This document shows positions 36,785 through 44,675 of a stretch of DNA of 64,000 bases, one piece after another. Made by a program: the position numbers and the translations under genes. The DNA is from JBBROS01 sp965260935 (lineage in GTDB: Bacteria > Pseudomonadota > Alphaproteobacteria > Acetobacterales > Acetobacteraceae). Location: NCBI GenBank assembly GCA_965260935.1, contig OZ253374.1, positions 248,001 to 312,000 on the forward strand, in the 5' to 3' direction. The notes below the pieces were generated by a model. It had not been told where the DNA came from, ran no database searches, and was given only the letters and a program-made list of their open reading frames with translations. Positions within the stretch are counted from its first letter, which is position 1. Every line of letters starts with the position of its first letter.

Positions 36785-37629
36785 AGTTTTCCCCTAGCCG
36801 TAGCAAGAGCGGCGGATGGTAAGTCGAGGGTAACTCCGCGACTTATGGCATCTGTCAGCAGCCGCCCGACCGCAACCAAGTCGGGGATGACGGAGGTCGT
36901 GAACAGGACGATGGCGGAAAGCGCTTGGTCCCAGACCGAAGCCGGCAAAGGCATCAAGGTGTCCGGTGCTCCTTCAAGCCCGAAAGCGGCAGTGGCAGCC
37001 ATTATGGAAGCGCGGTCCGAAGCAAGTCCACCGTGCCGTACGTGGGACTCGATTCGTCGCTCTACGGACGGTAGCAGCTCTGGCCAGTGAGCCAGATGCA
37101 AATACAGGCTCGGTGTCACACCGCGCTGCGCTGCGTCGTGCAATGATGCCAATTTCGTGACCAGTACCCTGGTTTCGAGAGGGAGCGCGTCCAAACGCGG
37201 CAAGGGCGGAATGACTGGAATGGGCGGGGTCGCGCTACGCTCCTTGCGAGGCGAACCGGGCGGCAGCGCTGGATCTTCCAGCCGCCGCCGCACCCCAGAG
37301 AGAGCAATCAGGTTCAATGCGTTACCGCGGCCATACACGCTCAGTAGGTTTAGGACGGTTACTGCGTCCACCTCGGCCAACTCCGCCGTGCGCATCGCTT
37401 CCACCCCGGACGATGCTTTCAGCAAGGGCACGATCGCCTCGTCAGCAACTGCCGACCGCATCCATGGCCGGATTGCGTTCCAGACAGCGGGAAGTGCCCC
37501 CGGCAGGGTGGCCAAGTGCCTGTAAATCAGGTTGACCTGCGGAAGCGCTGAGGATGCCCGGATATCGGTATAGATGTCGGCCGTCACAGGATCCGCATCT
37601 ATCTCACGTATTTCAAGCAAGCTTACCAT
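36781..37629 (-). CDS. DehI-family 2-haloacid dehalogenase-like protein
   Basis: The product has 282 residues from ATG 37629, preceded by a ggga-rich ribosome site. It is an all-helical protein with SLLEIREIDADPVTADIYTD and LPQVNLIYRHLATLPGALPA, which match my memory of the DehI (group I haloacid dehalogenase) family, whose members hydrolyse D- and L-2-haloacids. DehI proteins are usually internal duplications; the second half here (TPSLYLHLAHWPELLPSVER) repeats the same pattern. It is coupled to the truncated lysR. Its upstream region is cut at 37734 by an IS4 element transcribed in the same direction. The function remains tentative. Confidence 0.65.
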   Translation of the reverse strand: MVSLLEIREIDADPVTADIYTDIRASSALPQVNLIYRHLATLPGALPAVWNAIRPWMRSAVADEAIVPLLKASSGVEAMRTAELAEVDAVTVLNLLSVYGRGNALNLIALSGVRRRLEDPALPPGSPRKERSATPPIPVIPPLPRLDALPLETRVLVTKLASLHDAAQRGVTPSLYLHLAHWPELLPSVERRIESHVRHGGLASDRASIMAATAAFGLEGAPDTLMPLPASVWDQALSAIVLFTTSVIPDLVAVGRLLTDAISRGVTLDLPSAALATARGKL

Positions 37630-37733
37630 GATCTTCTTTCCCGGTTGAAGTGATGCACAGCATGATAGTGTCCGTCGAGCTGATACAATTTCGGTGGAGG
37701 TCCTAACATTACCTGCTGCCCAAGCCCTCAGCC

Positions 37734-38987
37734 ATCCCCTCATTTCGCCTGAGCATACAATCCGCTGAAATCTGGTGCCTTTGAGACCGCTTGCTCGAAC
37801 GCTTCCATGAGCGGCAGCAGGCGGTGCTCGGGCATGTTGGGGATGAGCTCGTCGAGCATGCAGCCCGGCCGAAACAGCGAGTGAGTGCGGGTCCGGCTGG
37901 TGTTGGACTTGAGCAACCGGTCCAGGCCGAGGCTTTCGCCTACCGCGCCGAGCAGCGTCAGCAGCGCGACCGCGAAGGCGCTGACCAGCAGCAGCCGGTC
38001 TCGGCGCATAGGTTCGCCGACGCGGGTGGACGACAGTCCCATGCCGAAGCGCAGATCCTTGGTGTCGCGGAACTGCGGCTCGATGGTCCAGCGGCGGGCA
38101 TAGTGGTTGACCAGCATCGCCGCCGACGCCTCCGGGTCGCTTGCGGCCAGGCACCAGGGCTCCCTCATCGCCTTGGCATGAACGCACACAACGGCGCCGA
38201 CCTGCTGCCCCTTGGCCGTCACCCGCGCATCGCGCAGCTTGCGCGCCCGGCCGCTCTTGCCCACCCACTCGGCGGCGGGCTTGGACGTGCCGTCGGCATC
38301 GGTCACGCGGATGTTGCCGCGGAAGCGGATGACGTAGCCAAAGCCGATCCGGCCCAGAAAGGCGAACAGCTTCTGGTCGCCGAAGCCACGGTCGGCCAGG
38401 ATCGTCACCCGGCATTGCGGGGGCACCGTCTCGGCCAGGCGGCACAGGCACGCGTCCTCGTAGTCGTTGCGCCGTGTCGCGATCTCCTCTTTCCATACCG
38501 TCAGCCATATCAGAGGCGCCGCGCGGCCATGGTCCGTCACCAGGCTCAGCACGAGGGTTGACTGGTCGTCATGGTCGAAGTCGGTCCAGTCCATCGCGAC
38601 CAGGATGCTGGGCCGGGCGTTGACCTGATGCGGGACCCAGCGGGCGAAGCTGTCCCACACCTCGATGCCGGCGTTGCTTATCAGGCGGTCGACCTGCTTG
38701 ATCGCATGCTTGGTCACCCAGCCCCGTGCTTGCGCCAGCGCCTGGCCAATCGTCGCCACCGCGAGCGAAGCGCCCGCCATGACGCCAAGCGTGGCACCCG
38801 CAAGGGCTTCAACCCGCTTGGCATGCAGGTCGCGACCATAAAGCTCGTCAAGGAAGCCCCGAACATTCGACAGCCGCTTGTCCGGACGCTCCAATTTGAC
38901 CACCGCCAGACTCCATACCCGCTATCCGCGGTCATACGAAGTCGGCCCGAATCGCGCCTAGTAGAGGGTCAACTCAAATGAGGGGAT
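37734..38987. mobile_element. IS4-family element
   Basis: Short terminal repeats atcccctcattt lie at 37734 and, inverted, at the right end 38987. The element encloses one intact transposase gene. No flanking duplication is visible. It separates dehI from whatever preceded it and truncates AT-richer DNA on the right. Confidence 0.75.
37740..38903 (-). CDS. IS4-family transposase
   Basis: The product has 387 residues from ATG 38903. The DDE core has VAMDWTDFDHDDQSTLVLSL near residue 105, RVTILADRGFGDQKLFAFLG near residue 170 and the YREK-like region WTIEPQFRDTKDLRFGMGLS near residue 280. It is intact. Transcription points at dehI 110 bases downstream, so read-through could express that gene. 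Confidence 0.92.
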   Translation of the reverse strand: MVKLERPDKRLSNVRGFLDELYGRDLHAKRVEALAGATLGVMAGASLAVATIGQALAQARGWVTKHAIKQVDRLISNAGIEVWDSFARWVPHQVNARPSILVAMDWTDFDHDDQSTLVLSLVTDHGRAAPLIWLTVWKEEIATRRNDYEDACLCRLAETVPPQCRVTILADRGFGDQKLFAFLGRIGFGYVIRFRGNIRVTDADGTSKPAAEWVGKSGRARKLRDARVTAKGQQVGAVVCVHAKAMREPWCLAASDPEASAAMLVNHYARRWTIEPQFRDTKDLRFGMGLSSTRVGEPMRRDRLLLVSAFAVALLTLLGAVGESLGLDRLLKSNTSRTRTHSLFRPGCMLDELIPNMPEHRLLPLMEAFEQAVSKAPDFSGLYAQAK

Positions 38988-39008
38988 TCGTGAGCGGTAG
39001 ACCATAAG

Positions 39009-39269
39009 TTGTTTGGAAAAAATACAAAATGGGCTTTAGACTGCTTCAACGATTTCCGAAATGATTTTGCCTATATTTTCGGTTTTGCTATTACCGACCA
39101 TGATGTTCATCAGCTTGCCCGTAGTCTTGAGAGGTATGGCGTAGACTTTAGCGATTCTGTTGGTCGTCAGCCCTTTGAGGAATCCATGCGGGGTTATGGC
39201 GGCGAGGCAGGCATATTGAGCGAGATACTCTGGACTTCTGCGTCAGTCCGGGCGTGGACCAAAGATTAG
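39009..39269 (+). CDS. Short hypothetical frame, probably the tail of a truncated gene
   Basis: Eighty-six codons are open from a TTG at 39009 to 39269. Base composition is clearly lower in GC than the surroundings. No family is recognised. The sequence abuts the IS4 end, so this is likely the 3' part of a gene carried by the adjacent Tn3-type element. Chance cannot be excluded. Confidence 0.3.
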   Translation: MFGKNTKWALDCFNDFRNDFAYIFGFAITDHDVHQLARSLERYGVDFSDSVGRQPFEESMRGYGGEAGILSEILWTSASVRAWTKD

Positions 39270-39347
39270 GCACTTACATGCTGCAAATGTCCCATGCGGA
39301 ACAGCTGCTTTATGCGATAAGTTTCGCACGGCTGCCGAGCGCCTGTC

Positions 39348-39920
39348 GTGAAGCTCGGCTACGCCCGCGTGTCGACCGAGGATCAGCGCCTTGATCTGCA
39401 GCGCGCCCGGTTGAAGGACGCCGGATGCGGCAAGCTGTTTGAGGAGAAGATCTCCGGTGCTGCCCGCCAACGACCCGCACTCGAGCAACTGCTCCAGGAA
39501 CTCCGCAAAGACGACATTCTGGTTGTCAGCCGCCTCGATCGGCTCGCGCGCTCGACAGCCGAACTGCTTCGCATCGCCGAGGTGATCCGAGAGAAAGATG
39601 CCGGATTGCAGTCGCTTGAGGAGCCCTGGGCTGATACCACGACCCCCGCCGGTCGCATGGTTCTGACCATGTTCGCTGGCGTCGCCGAGTTCGAACGCGC
39701 CCTCATCCGGCATCGAACGGACGAGGGCCGCCAGGCCGCCAAGCGGCGCGGCGTGTCGTTCGGACGGCCGCAGAAGTTACGTCCAGATCAGAAGGCGCTC
39801 GCCCTCTCCCTGGTCCGCGAAGGCCGGTCCATCAGCGAAGTCGCCAGAACCTTCAATGTCCACCCAGCCACCATCCATCGCTGCCTAAACGAGCCTCAGG
39901 CCGCAAAACCCGCCTTATGA
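39348..39920 (+). CDS. tnpR: Serine recombinase, Tn3-type resolvase TnpR
   Basis: The product has 190 residues from GTG 39348. The catalytic domain has YARVSTEDQRLDLQR with the nucleophilic Ser at about residue 9, then VVSRLDRLARS and AGRMVLTMFAGVAEFERALI. The C-terminal HTH is SISEVARTFNVHPATIHRCL. The 75 bases upstream, including tgcgataagtttcgca, are a plausible res site. The stop overlaps a 38-bp Tn3-type end at 39914, so the gene sits at the very tip of a transposon whose transposase is missing. Confidence 0.92.
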   Translation: MKLGYARVSTEDQRLDLQRARLKDAGCGKLFEEKISGAARQRPALEQLLQELRKDDILVVSRLDRLARSTAELLRIAEVIREKDAGLQSLEEPWADTTTPAGRMVLTMFAGVAEFERALIRHRTDEGRQAAKRRGVSFGRPQKLRPDQKALALSLVREGRSISEVARTFNVHPATIHRCLNEPQAAKPAL

Positions 39921-39951
39921 CAGTACACCGTACCGCTCAGACGCACGGGCC
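39914..39951. repeat. Tn3-type 38-bp terminal repeat
   Basis: This differs from the right end at 21901-21938 at a single base (t for c) and lies in the same orientation. It is therefore another right end of the same transposon family, here attached to tnpR. To its right it interrupts an IS4-like transposase gene. Confidence 0.85.
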
Positions 39952-40219
39952 GAGGACGCGGATCGTTTGTCGTTCCTGCACGCCGTGCGCGTCGTGCGGC
40001 GCAAGCTGCCGCTTTTCGCGGCTTTTCCCCCCTCGGAACCGGCTTGCCCTGCATGACGAGGTCTTGGCCGAGATCCTGGAGGAGCGCGTAGCAAGCTCCC
40101 GGGGCAGGCAGGTGCCGCGCGGGGTCAAGCGCAAGATGAGCGGCTATCCGCTGCGCTCTCGCACGCCACAGCCGATCACGCGCATCGACTTCAATGCCGC
40201 CATTCGGATCACTAAATGA
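39952..40219 (+). pseudogene. Transposase C-terminal remnant (IS4-like)
   Basis: Two frames carry remnants: DRLSFLHAVRVVRRKLPLFA, then after a shift EVLAEILEERVASSRGRQVP and GVKRKMSGYPLRSRT, ending IRITK at 40219. This matches the C-terminal end of IS4-like transposases that finish with a basic GVKRKMS motif. The N-terminal majority was removed at the Tn3-type end. It is dead. Confidence 0.65.
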
Positions 40220-40249
40220 ATAGTATTGGGTCTAACTGACCCGCCGCGC

Positions 40250-42592
40250 TCAGGCTGCGTCCGTCTCCGGCTGCACGGCCTGCAAGGCCTGCCAGACGCG
40301 CTCCGGTGTAGCCGGCATATCAATATGCCGAATGCCGAGAGGCCGCAAAGCGTCGGCCACCGCGTTCATCACCGCGGGCAAGGAGCCGGCGCAGCCGGCC
40401 TCGCCACATCCCTTGACTCCTAGCCCGTTGGTCCGGGCCGGAATCGGATGACTCGCGAACGAGAAGCCGGGCACCTGGCTCGCGTGCGGCAAGGCATAGT
40501 CCATCAAGCTGCCGGTTAGGATCTGGCCGCTGTCGTCGTAGACGACGTTTTCGAGCAAGGCTTGGCCAACGCCCTGCACGACCCCGCCATGCGCCTGGCC
40601 CTCGACGAGCAGCGGATTGATCAGGACCCCGAAGTCGTTGACCATGCTGTAGCGGTCAACCTCGATCACGCCGGTTTCCGGGTCGATCTCGACCTCGGCC
40701 ACATGGCAGCCGTTCGGGAAGGCCGAAGGTGGCGTGACATAGTCGTGTGCCACGTCGAGGCTGGCCTCGATGGCGGGCGGCAGGTCCACACCTTCGTGTA
40801 GCCGGGCCGCCAGCTCCATCAAGCCGACCGCACGGTCCGTACCGGCGACGGTGAAACGTCCCTCGGAGAATTCAATATCAACCAGCGCCGCTTCCAGCAC
40901 CTGGGCCGCGATAGCACGGCCGCGCTCGATCACCATGCCGCTCGCGGCCACGATGGCATTGCCGCTCGCCATGATTGAGCGGGAGCCGCCGGTGCCGCCG
41001 CCGACGATGAGCTCGTCGCTGTCGCCCTGCAGCAGGCGTACCTTCTCGAACGGAACGCCTAGGCGATCGACCAGCACCTGGGCGAAGGACGCCGCGTGGC
41101 CCTGGCCGTAGTCCAGCGTGCCGGTAACGATAGTGACGGTCCCATCGCGCTCGAAGCGGATGCCGCCCATTTCGTGGCCCGAATCCGCGGTCACTTCAAG
41201 ATACTGGCCGATGCCGCGGCCGCGCAGCTTGCCTTGCTGCCGGCTTTCGGCGCGCCGAGCCGCGAAGTTATCCCAATCGGCGAAACCAAGGGCCTGGTCG
41301 AGCACGGCCGGAAAGTCCCCGCTGTCGTAGCGCATCTTGGACGCGGCCTCGAACGGCATCTGCTCCGGCAGAATGTGGTTGCGCCGGCGCATTTCGACCG
41401 GGTCGATCCCCATCTCCGCAGCAGCCGTGTCGATCAGCCGCTCGATGTAGTAGTTGCCTTCCGGACGTCCGGCGCCACGATACGGGCCGACCGGCGTCGT
41501 GTTGGTGTAGGCGCACCGGACCGAGACTTCAAGCGCGGGCGTCCTGTAGACGCCGATGACGTTCTTCACCAGGTTCGAGGTTGGCATGAAGGTGTTGAAT
41601 GCGCCGAGGTAGGCGCCCATGTTGGCTCTGCCCTCGATGCGGAGCGCCAGGATGCGCCCCTCCGCATCCAAGCCCAGTTCCGCGTTCATGGTGTGGTCGC
41701 GGCCGTGCGTGTCAGAGAGGAAGCTGCCGCTGCGGTCATCCTTCCAATGTATGGGCTGGCCGAGAACACGGGCCGCATGCAGGATGGCGATATACTCAGG
41801 ATAGACCGCCGCCTTCATCCCGAACGAGCCGCCGACGTGCCCGGTTTTCACGCGGACGCGCTTGGGCGGCACGCCCAGAATCTCGGCGGTGCTGGCACGC
41901 ATCCCGAATACGCCCTGGCTGCCGACGTGGAGCGTCCAGCGCTCGTCGCAGGCGTCATACTCGGCCGTGGCCGAACGCGGCTCCATCGCACAAACGGCGA
42001 TACGGTTGCTGCGCAGCGCGAGCCGGCAGACATGGGCCGACCGCGCCAAGCCATCGGCCACGGTCTCCGCGTCGCCGTAATGGTAATCGAGCGCCAGGTT
42101 GCCCGGAACGTCGTCGTGCACCAATGGCGCGCCCGGTGCCAACGCCGCCGCATCGTCGGTCACGGCGTCCAGCGACTCGATATCGGCCACCACCGCTTCG
42201 GCCGCATCCTGCGCCTGCTTTAGCGTCTCTGCCGCGATGACGGCGATCGGCTCGCCGACGTAGCGGACCCGCTCGCGCGCCAGGGGAGGGTGGCTGGGGC
42301 AAACGTTGGTGGAGCCGTCCCGGTTCTTGATCCCGGTGTTGCCCGGCAGGTCCTTGTAGCCGGCCAAGTCGGCGGCCGTTACGATGACCTTAACCCCTGG
42401 CATCGCGAGCGCCTCCGCGCTGTTGACGCCGCGCAGGATGCCATGCGGATACGAGCTGCGGACCACCACGGCGTGGAGCTGTCCGGGCAGGCTCAGGTCA
42501 TCGCTATAGCGCCCCTCGCCGCGCAGCAGCACCGGGTCTTCGGTACGCGCGACGGGCTGGCCGATGGAAAATTTGCTGAATGCGACGTTCAT
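40250..42592 (-). CDS. Xanthine dehydrogenase family molybdopterin-binding (large) subunit, CoxL-like
   Basis: The product has 780 residues from ATG 42592 (FSKFSIGQPVARTEDPVLLR). It has a normal aldehyde-oxidase N-domain, Moco-domain motifs HVGGSFGMKAAVYPEYIAIL near residue 250 and GPYRGAGRPEGNYYIER near residue 370, and the catalytic GCGEAG Glu near residue 730. Such subunits need a [2Fe-2S] and an FAD subunit (CoxS/CoxM), and neither gene is in the window. It is codirectional with pta but about 190 bases apart. The substrate could be an aldehyde, purine or N-heterocycle; a link to the sulfonate genes is unproven. Confidence 0.88.
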   Translation of the reverse strand: MNVAFSKFSIGQPVARTEDPVLLRGEGRYSDDLSLPGQLHAVVVRSSYPHGILRGVNSAEALAMPGVKVIVTAADLAGYKDLPGNTGIKNRDGSTNVCPSHPPLARERVRYVGEPIAVIAAETLKQAQDAAEAVVADIESLDAVTDDAAALAPGAPLVHDDVPGNLALDYHYGDAETVADGLARSAHVCRLALRSNRIAVCAMEPRSATAEYDACDERWTLHVGSQGVFGMRASTAEILGVPPKRVRVKTGHVGGSFGMKAAVYPEYIAILHAARVLGQPIHWKDDRSGSFLSDTHGRDHTMNAELGLDAEGRILALRIEGRANMGAYLGAFNTFMPTSNLVKNVIGVYRTPALEVSVRCAYTNTTPVGPYRGAGRPEGNYYIERLIDTAAAEMGIDPVEMRRRNHILPEQMPFEAASKMRYDSGDFPAVLDQALGFADWDNFAARRAESRQQGKLRGRGIGQYLEVTADSGHEMGGIRFERDGTVTIVTGTLDYGQGHAASFAQVLVDRLGVPFEKVRLLQGDSDELIVGGGTGGSRSIMASGNAIVAASGMVIERGRAIAAQVLEAALVDIEFSEGRFTVAGTDRAVGLMELAARLHEGVDLPPAIEASLDVAHDYVTPPSAFPNGCHVAEVEIDPETGVIEVDRYSMVNDFGVLINPLLVEGQAHGGVVQGVGQALLENVVYDDSGQILTGSLMDYALPHASQVPGFSFASHPIPARTNGLGVKGCGEAGCAGSLPAVMNAVADALRPLGIRHIDMPATPERVWQALQAVQPETDAA

Positions 42593-42779
42593 GAGCGCTG
42601 ATCCTTAACGGGGCGACGGACACGGAATTTGGGGCAGATTTAGGGGCATTCCGATGGATGCCAACGGCATTCGCGGCGCCCAGTTACCTGTGCGCCTCTT
42701 CTCGGCGCCACGGCCGACCGGTGCCGCACAACGCCCCTGCCTTGGCGCAGGTTTGGCGCACGGCAACGTCTGCGCCTCT

Positions 42780-43703
42780 TTACGCCTTACGGCCGAATAA
42801 GGCCAATGCGCAAGACGCCACCCGCGCCTGGCGGGACTCGGCCCGGCTGGTCAGGATAATTGGGACGCGGGCTCCAAGGACGAGGCCGGCGCATTCGCCG
42901 CGCCCTGCATAGACAAACGATTTGTAAAGCGTGTTGCCGACGTCGAGGTTGGGAACCATCAGGATGTCGGGGTCGCCGGCCACGGAAGACGAAATGTTCT
43001 TCACGGCCGCCGCAGCGGCGGAGAACGCGGCGTCGAAAGCGAGCGGCCCATCGACCACGACCGGGCCGCCGATCTGGCCGCGGTCGGCCATCTTGCACAG
43101 GAGCGCCGCGTCGACGCTGGACTGCAGCGCCAGGTTGACGGTCTCCACCGCCGATAGCAAAGCAATTTTTGGGCACGCCAGGCCAAGACAGCGCGCGAAG
43201 CTGACAGCATTGTGGAGGATGTCCGCTTTCTCTGCGATGCCCGGCGCGATGTTGACGACGCAGTCGGTCAGCATCAGTGGTTTGTGATAAGACGGGAGAT
43301 CAAACCAGAAGACGTGGCTGATGCGGCGGCTTGTGCGCATGCCAGCGTCGCGCGCCACGACCGCGGCCAGCAGTTCGTCAGTGTGCTGCGACCCTTTCAT
43401 CAGGGCAGTTACTTCACCGGCGGATGCTAAGGCAACTGCGGCGCGCGAAGCCGCTGCGGCATCGTCCGGCGTGTCAACGAGCGTTAGCCCAATCAGGTCA
43501 GTCTCCGCGGCCTTAGCAATCATCCGGATGCGGGCGGCAGGCCCCACCAACGTGGGCTCGATCAAACCCTCGTCGCGCGCCTCGATCGCCGCGAGCAGGG
43601 ATGCATGCGAGCAGGGGAACGCGACGGCGATCTTGCAAGGACCTTTCTCGCGCGCGGACGAGACGAGTTCGGCCAGCCTTGGGAAGTCGTTTGCCAATTC
43701 CAT
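42780..43703 (-). CDS. pta: Phosphate acetyltransferase (Pta/Ptb family)
   Basis: The product has 307 residues; ATG 43703 follows a gaggag site. It is a single PTA_PTB domain with VTALMKGSQHTDELLAAVVA, AVSFARCLGLACPKIALLSA and DILMVPNLDVGNTLYKSFVY. In sulfonate degraders a Pta next to Xsc converts the acetyl phosphate made by Xsc to acetyl-CoA, and the setting here (iclR and xsc adjacent) supports that role. The length matches the short Pta form without the CobB-like N-terminal domain. Confidence 0.88.
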   Translation of the reverse strand: MELANDFPRLAELVSSAREKGPCKIAVAFPCSHASLLAAIEARDEGLIEPTLVGPAARIRMIAKAAETDLIGLTLVDTPDDAAAASRAAVALASAGEVTALMKGSQHTDELLAAVVARDAGMRTSRRISHVFWFDLPSYHKPLMLTDCVVNIAPGIAEKADILHNAVSFARCLGLACPKIALLSAVETVNLALQSSVDAALLCKMADRGQIGGPVVVDGPLAFDAAFSAAAAAVKNISSSVAGDPDILMVPNLDVGNTLYKSFVYAGRGECAGLVLGARVPIILTSRAESRQARVASCALALFGRKA

Positions 43704-43722
43704 AAGAGTGCTCCTCTGCAAC

Positions 43723-43778
43723 GCGTCATTCCAGCGTCAACGTGTCATTCCAGCGTCAACGTGTCATTCCAGCGTCGC
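43723..43778. repeat. Three tandem copies of a 19-bp unit at the iclR 3' end
   Basis: The core tcattccagcgtc occurs three times at exactly 19-base spacing. The copy nearest iclR contains that gene's stop codon, and the other two extend toward pta. They look like replication-slippage duplications of the iclR end and may alter spacing in the iclR-pta transcript. Confidence 0.85.
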
Positions 43779-44510
43779 GGTGAGCGCCGAGGCTGCCGTC
43801 TTCAGCTTCGGCAAGGTTCCCAGGATCTGCTCGGTGTTGAGCCGGGCGGCCGGCGCCTGGACAGCCAACGCCGCCACACAGGACCGGCCACGCCCAACCG
43901 CCTGGAACACAGGAACGGCCAGGCAGACGAGACCCTGGAGGTACTCCTCGCGGTCGAGCGCGTAGCTCTGCTTCCGGATGGCCTTCAGCTCTTGCTGGAG
44001 CGCCTTCCGGTCGCTCAACGTGTTCTCCGTGAAGGCTTCCAGCGCCAGATTGCTCAGCAACGCCTCGCGCTTGGTCGGCGGCATCATCGCGAGGAACAGC
44101 TTGCCGCTTGCCGAACAATGTACCGGGACCTGCGAACCGCGCTGGAACGTGACGCGCAGCGGCCAACTCGCTTCCACGCGGTCGATATACGTGACGTGCA
44201 GGCCGTGCAGCACCGTAAGGTTACAGGCCTCGCCGAGCCCCCTGGCTACCCCTTGCAGGATGTCATGGCGCAGCGCCGAGCCCGGCTGGTTCGCTAGGAT
44301 CGCGAAGGCGAGCTGCGACGCGCGTGGCGCCAGCTCGAAATGCCGCCCGTCCGGCGCCCGTTGCAGCAGCCCAGCGCCGACGAGCGTCCCCAGCCAGCGA
44401 TGCACCGATGGCCGCGGCGCATCCAGCGCCGACGCCAGCGCGGCAAGCGTTATCGGGGCTTCCTGCGCGATGACGAGTTCCAACGTCGAGACGAGCTTGT
44501 CAGTGATCAT
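43764..44510 (-). CDS. IclR-family transcriptional regulator of the sulfonate genes
   Basis: The product has 248 residues from ATG 44510 (an alternative at 44540 adds ten residues). The N-terminal winged HTH (APITLAALASALDAPRPSVH) is followed by the IclR effector domain with VEASWPLRVTFQRGSQVPVH and CSASGKLFLAM. It is divergent from xsc across 165 bases that contain a perfect palindrome at 44545-44559, a likely binding site. It probably senses a pathway intermediate and controls xsc and pta. Confidence 0.88.
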   Translation of the reverse strand: MITDKLVSTLELVIAQEAPITLAALASALDAPRPSVHRWLGTLVGAGLLQRAPDGRHFELAPRASQLAFAILANQPGSALRHDILQGVARGLGEACNLTVLHGLHVTYIDRVEASWPLRVTFQRGSQVPVHCSASGKLFLAMMPPTKREALLSNLALEAFTENTLSDRKALQQELKAIRKQSYALDREEYLQGLVCLAVPVFQAVGRGRSCVAALAVQAPAARLNTEQILGTLPKLKTAASALTATLE

Positions 44511-44544
44511 TAGCCATCCGTTGAGAGTGAATACTCGCATAGAA

Positions 44545-44559
44545 TTCCGGAATACGGAA
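44545..44559. promoter_or_regulatory. Palindrome in the iclR/xsc intergenic region, probable IclR operator
   Basis: Arms ttccg and cggaa surround a 5-base centre, gaata. Its position between divergent iclR and xsc and its resemblance to ggaat/ttcc-type IclR sites suggest an operator for both genes. Confidence 0.45.
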
Positions 44560-44675
44560 CGCTTTATATCGAAATGTAATTTATGCTTGCAATTGCTCCG
44601 CTGCGGTGAGATAGGAAGCTTACATCGCCGGTGCCTGCCGCGAAGTCTCCCTGTCTGCGAAAAAGGAAATGCCCG

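Noticed and set aside
41096..42223. 375-codon plus-strand frame opposite the molybdenum subunit
   Set aside because: A mirror frame of the well-supported minus-strand gene; no family features.
43723..43778. Possible CRISPR array
   Set aside because: The three copies are contiguous without spacers, and no cas genes are present.
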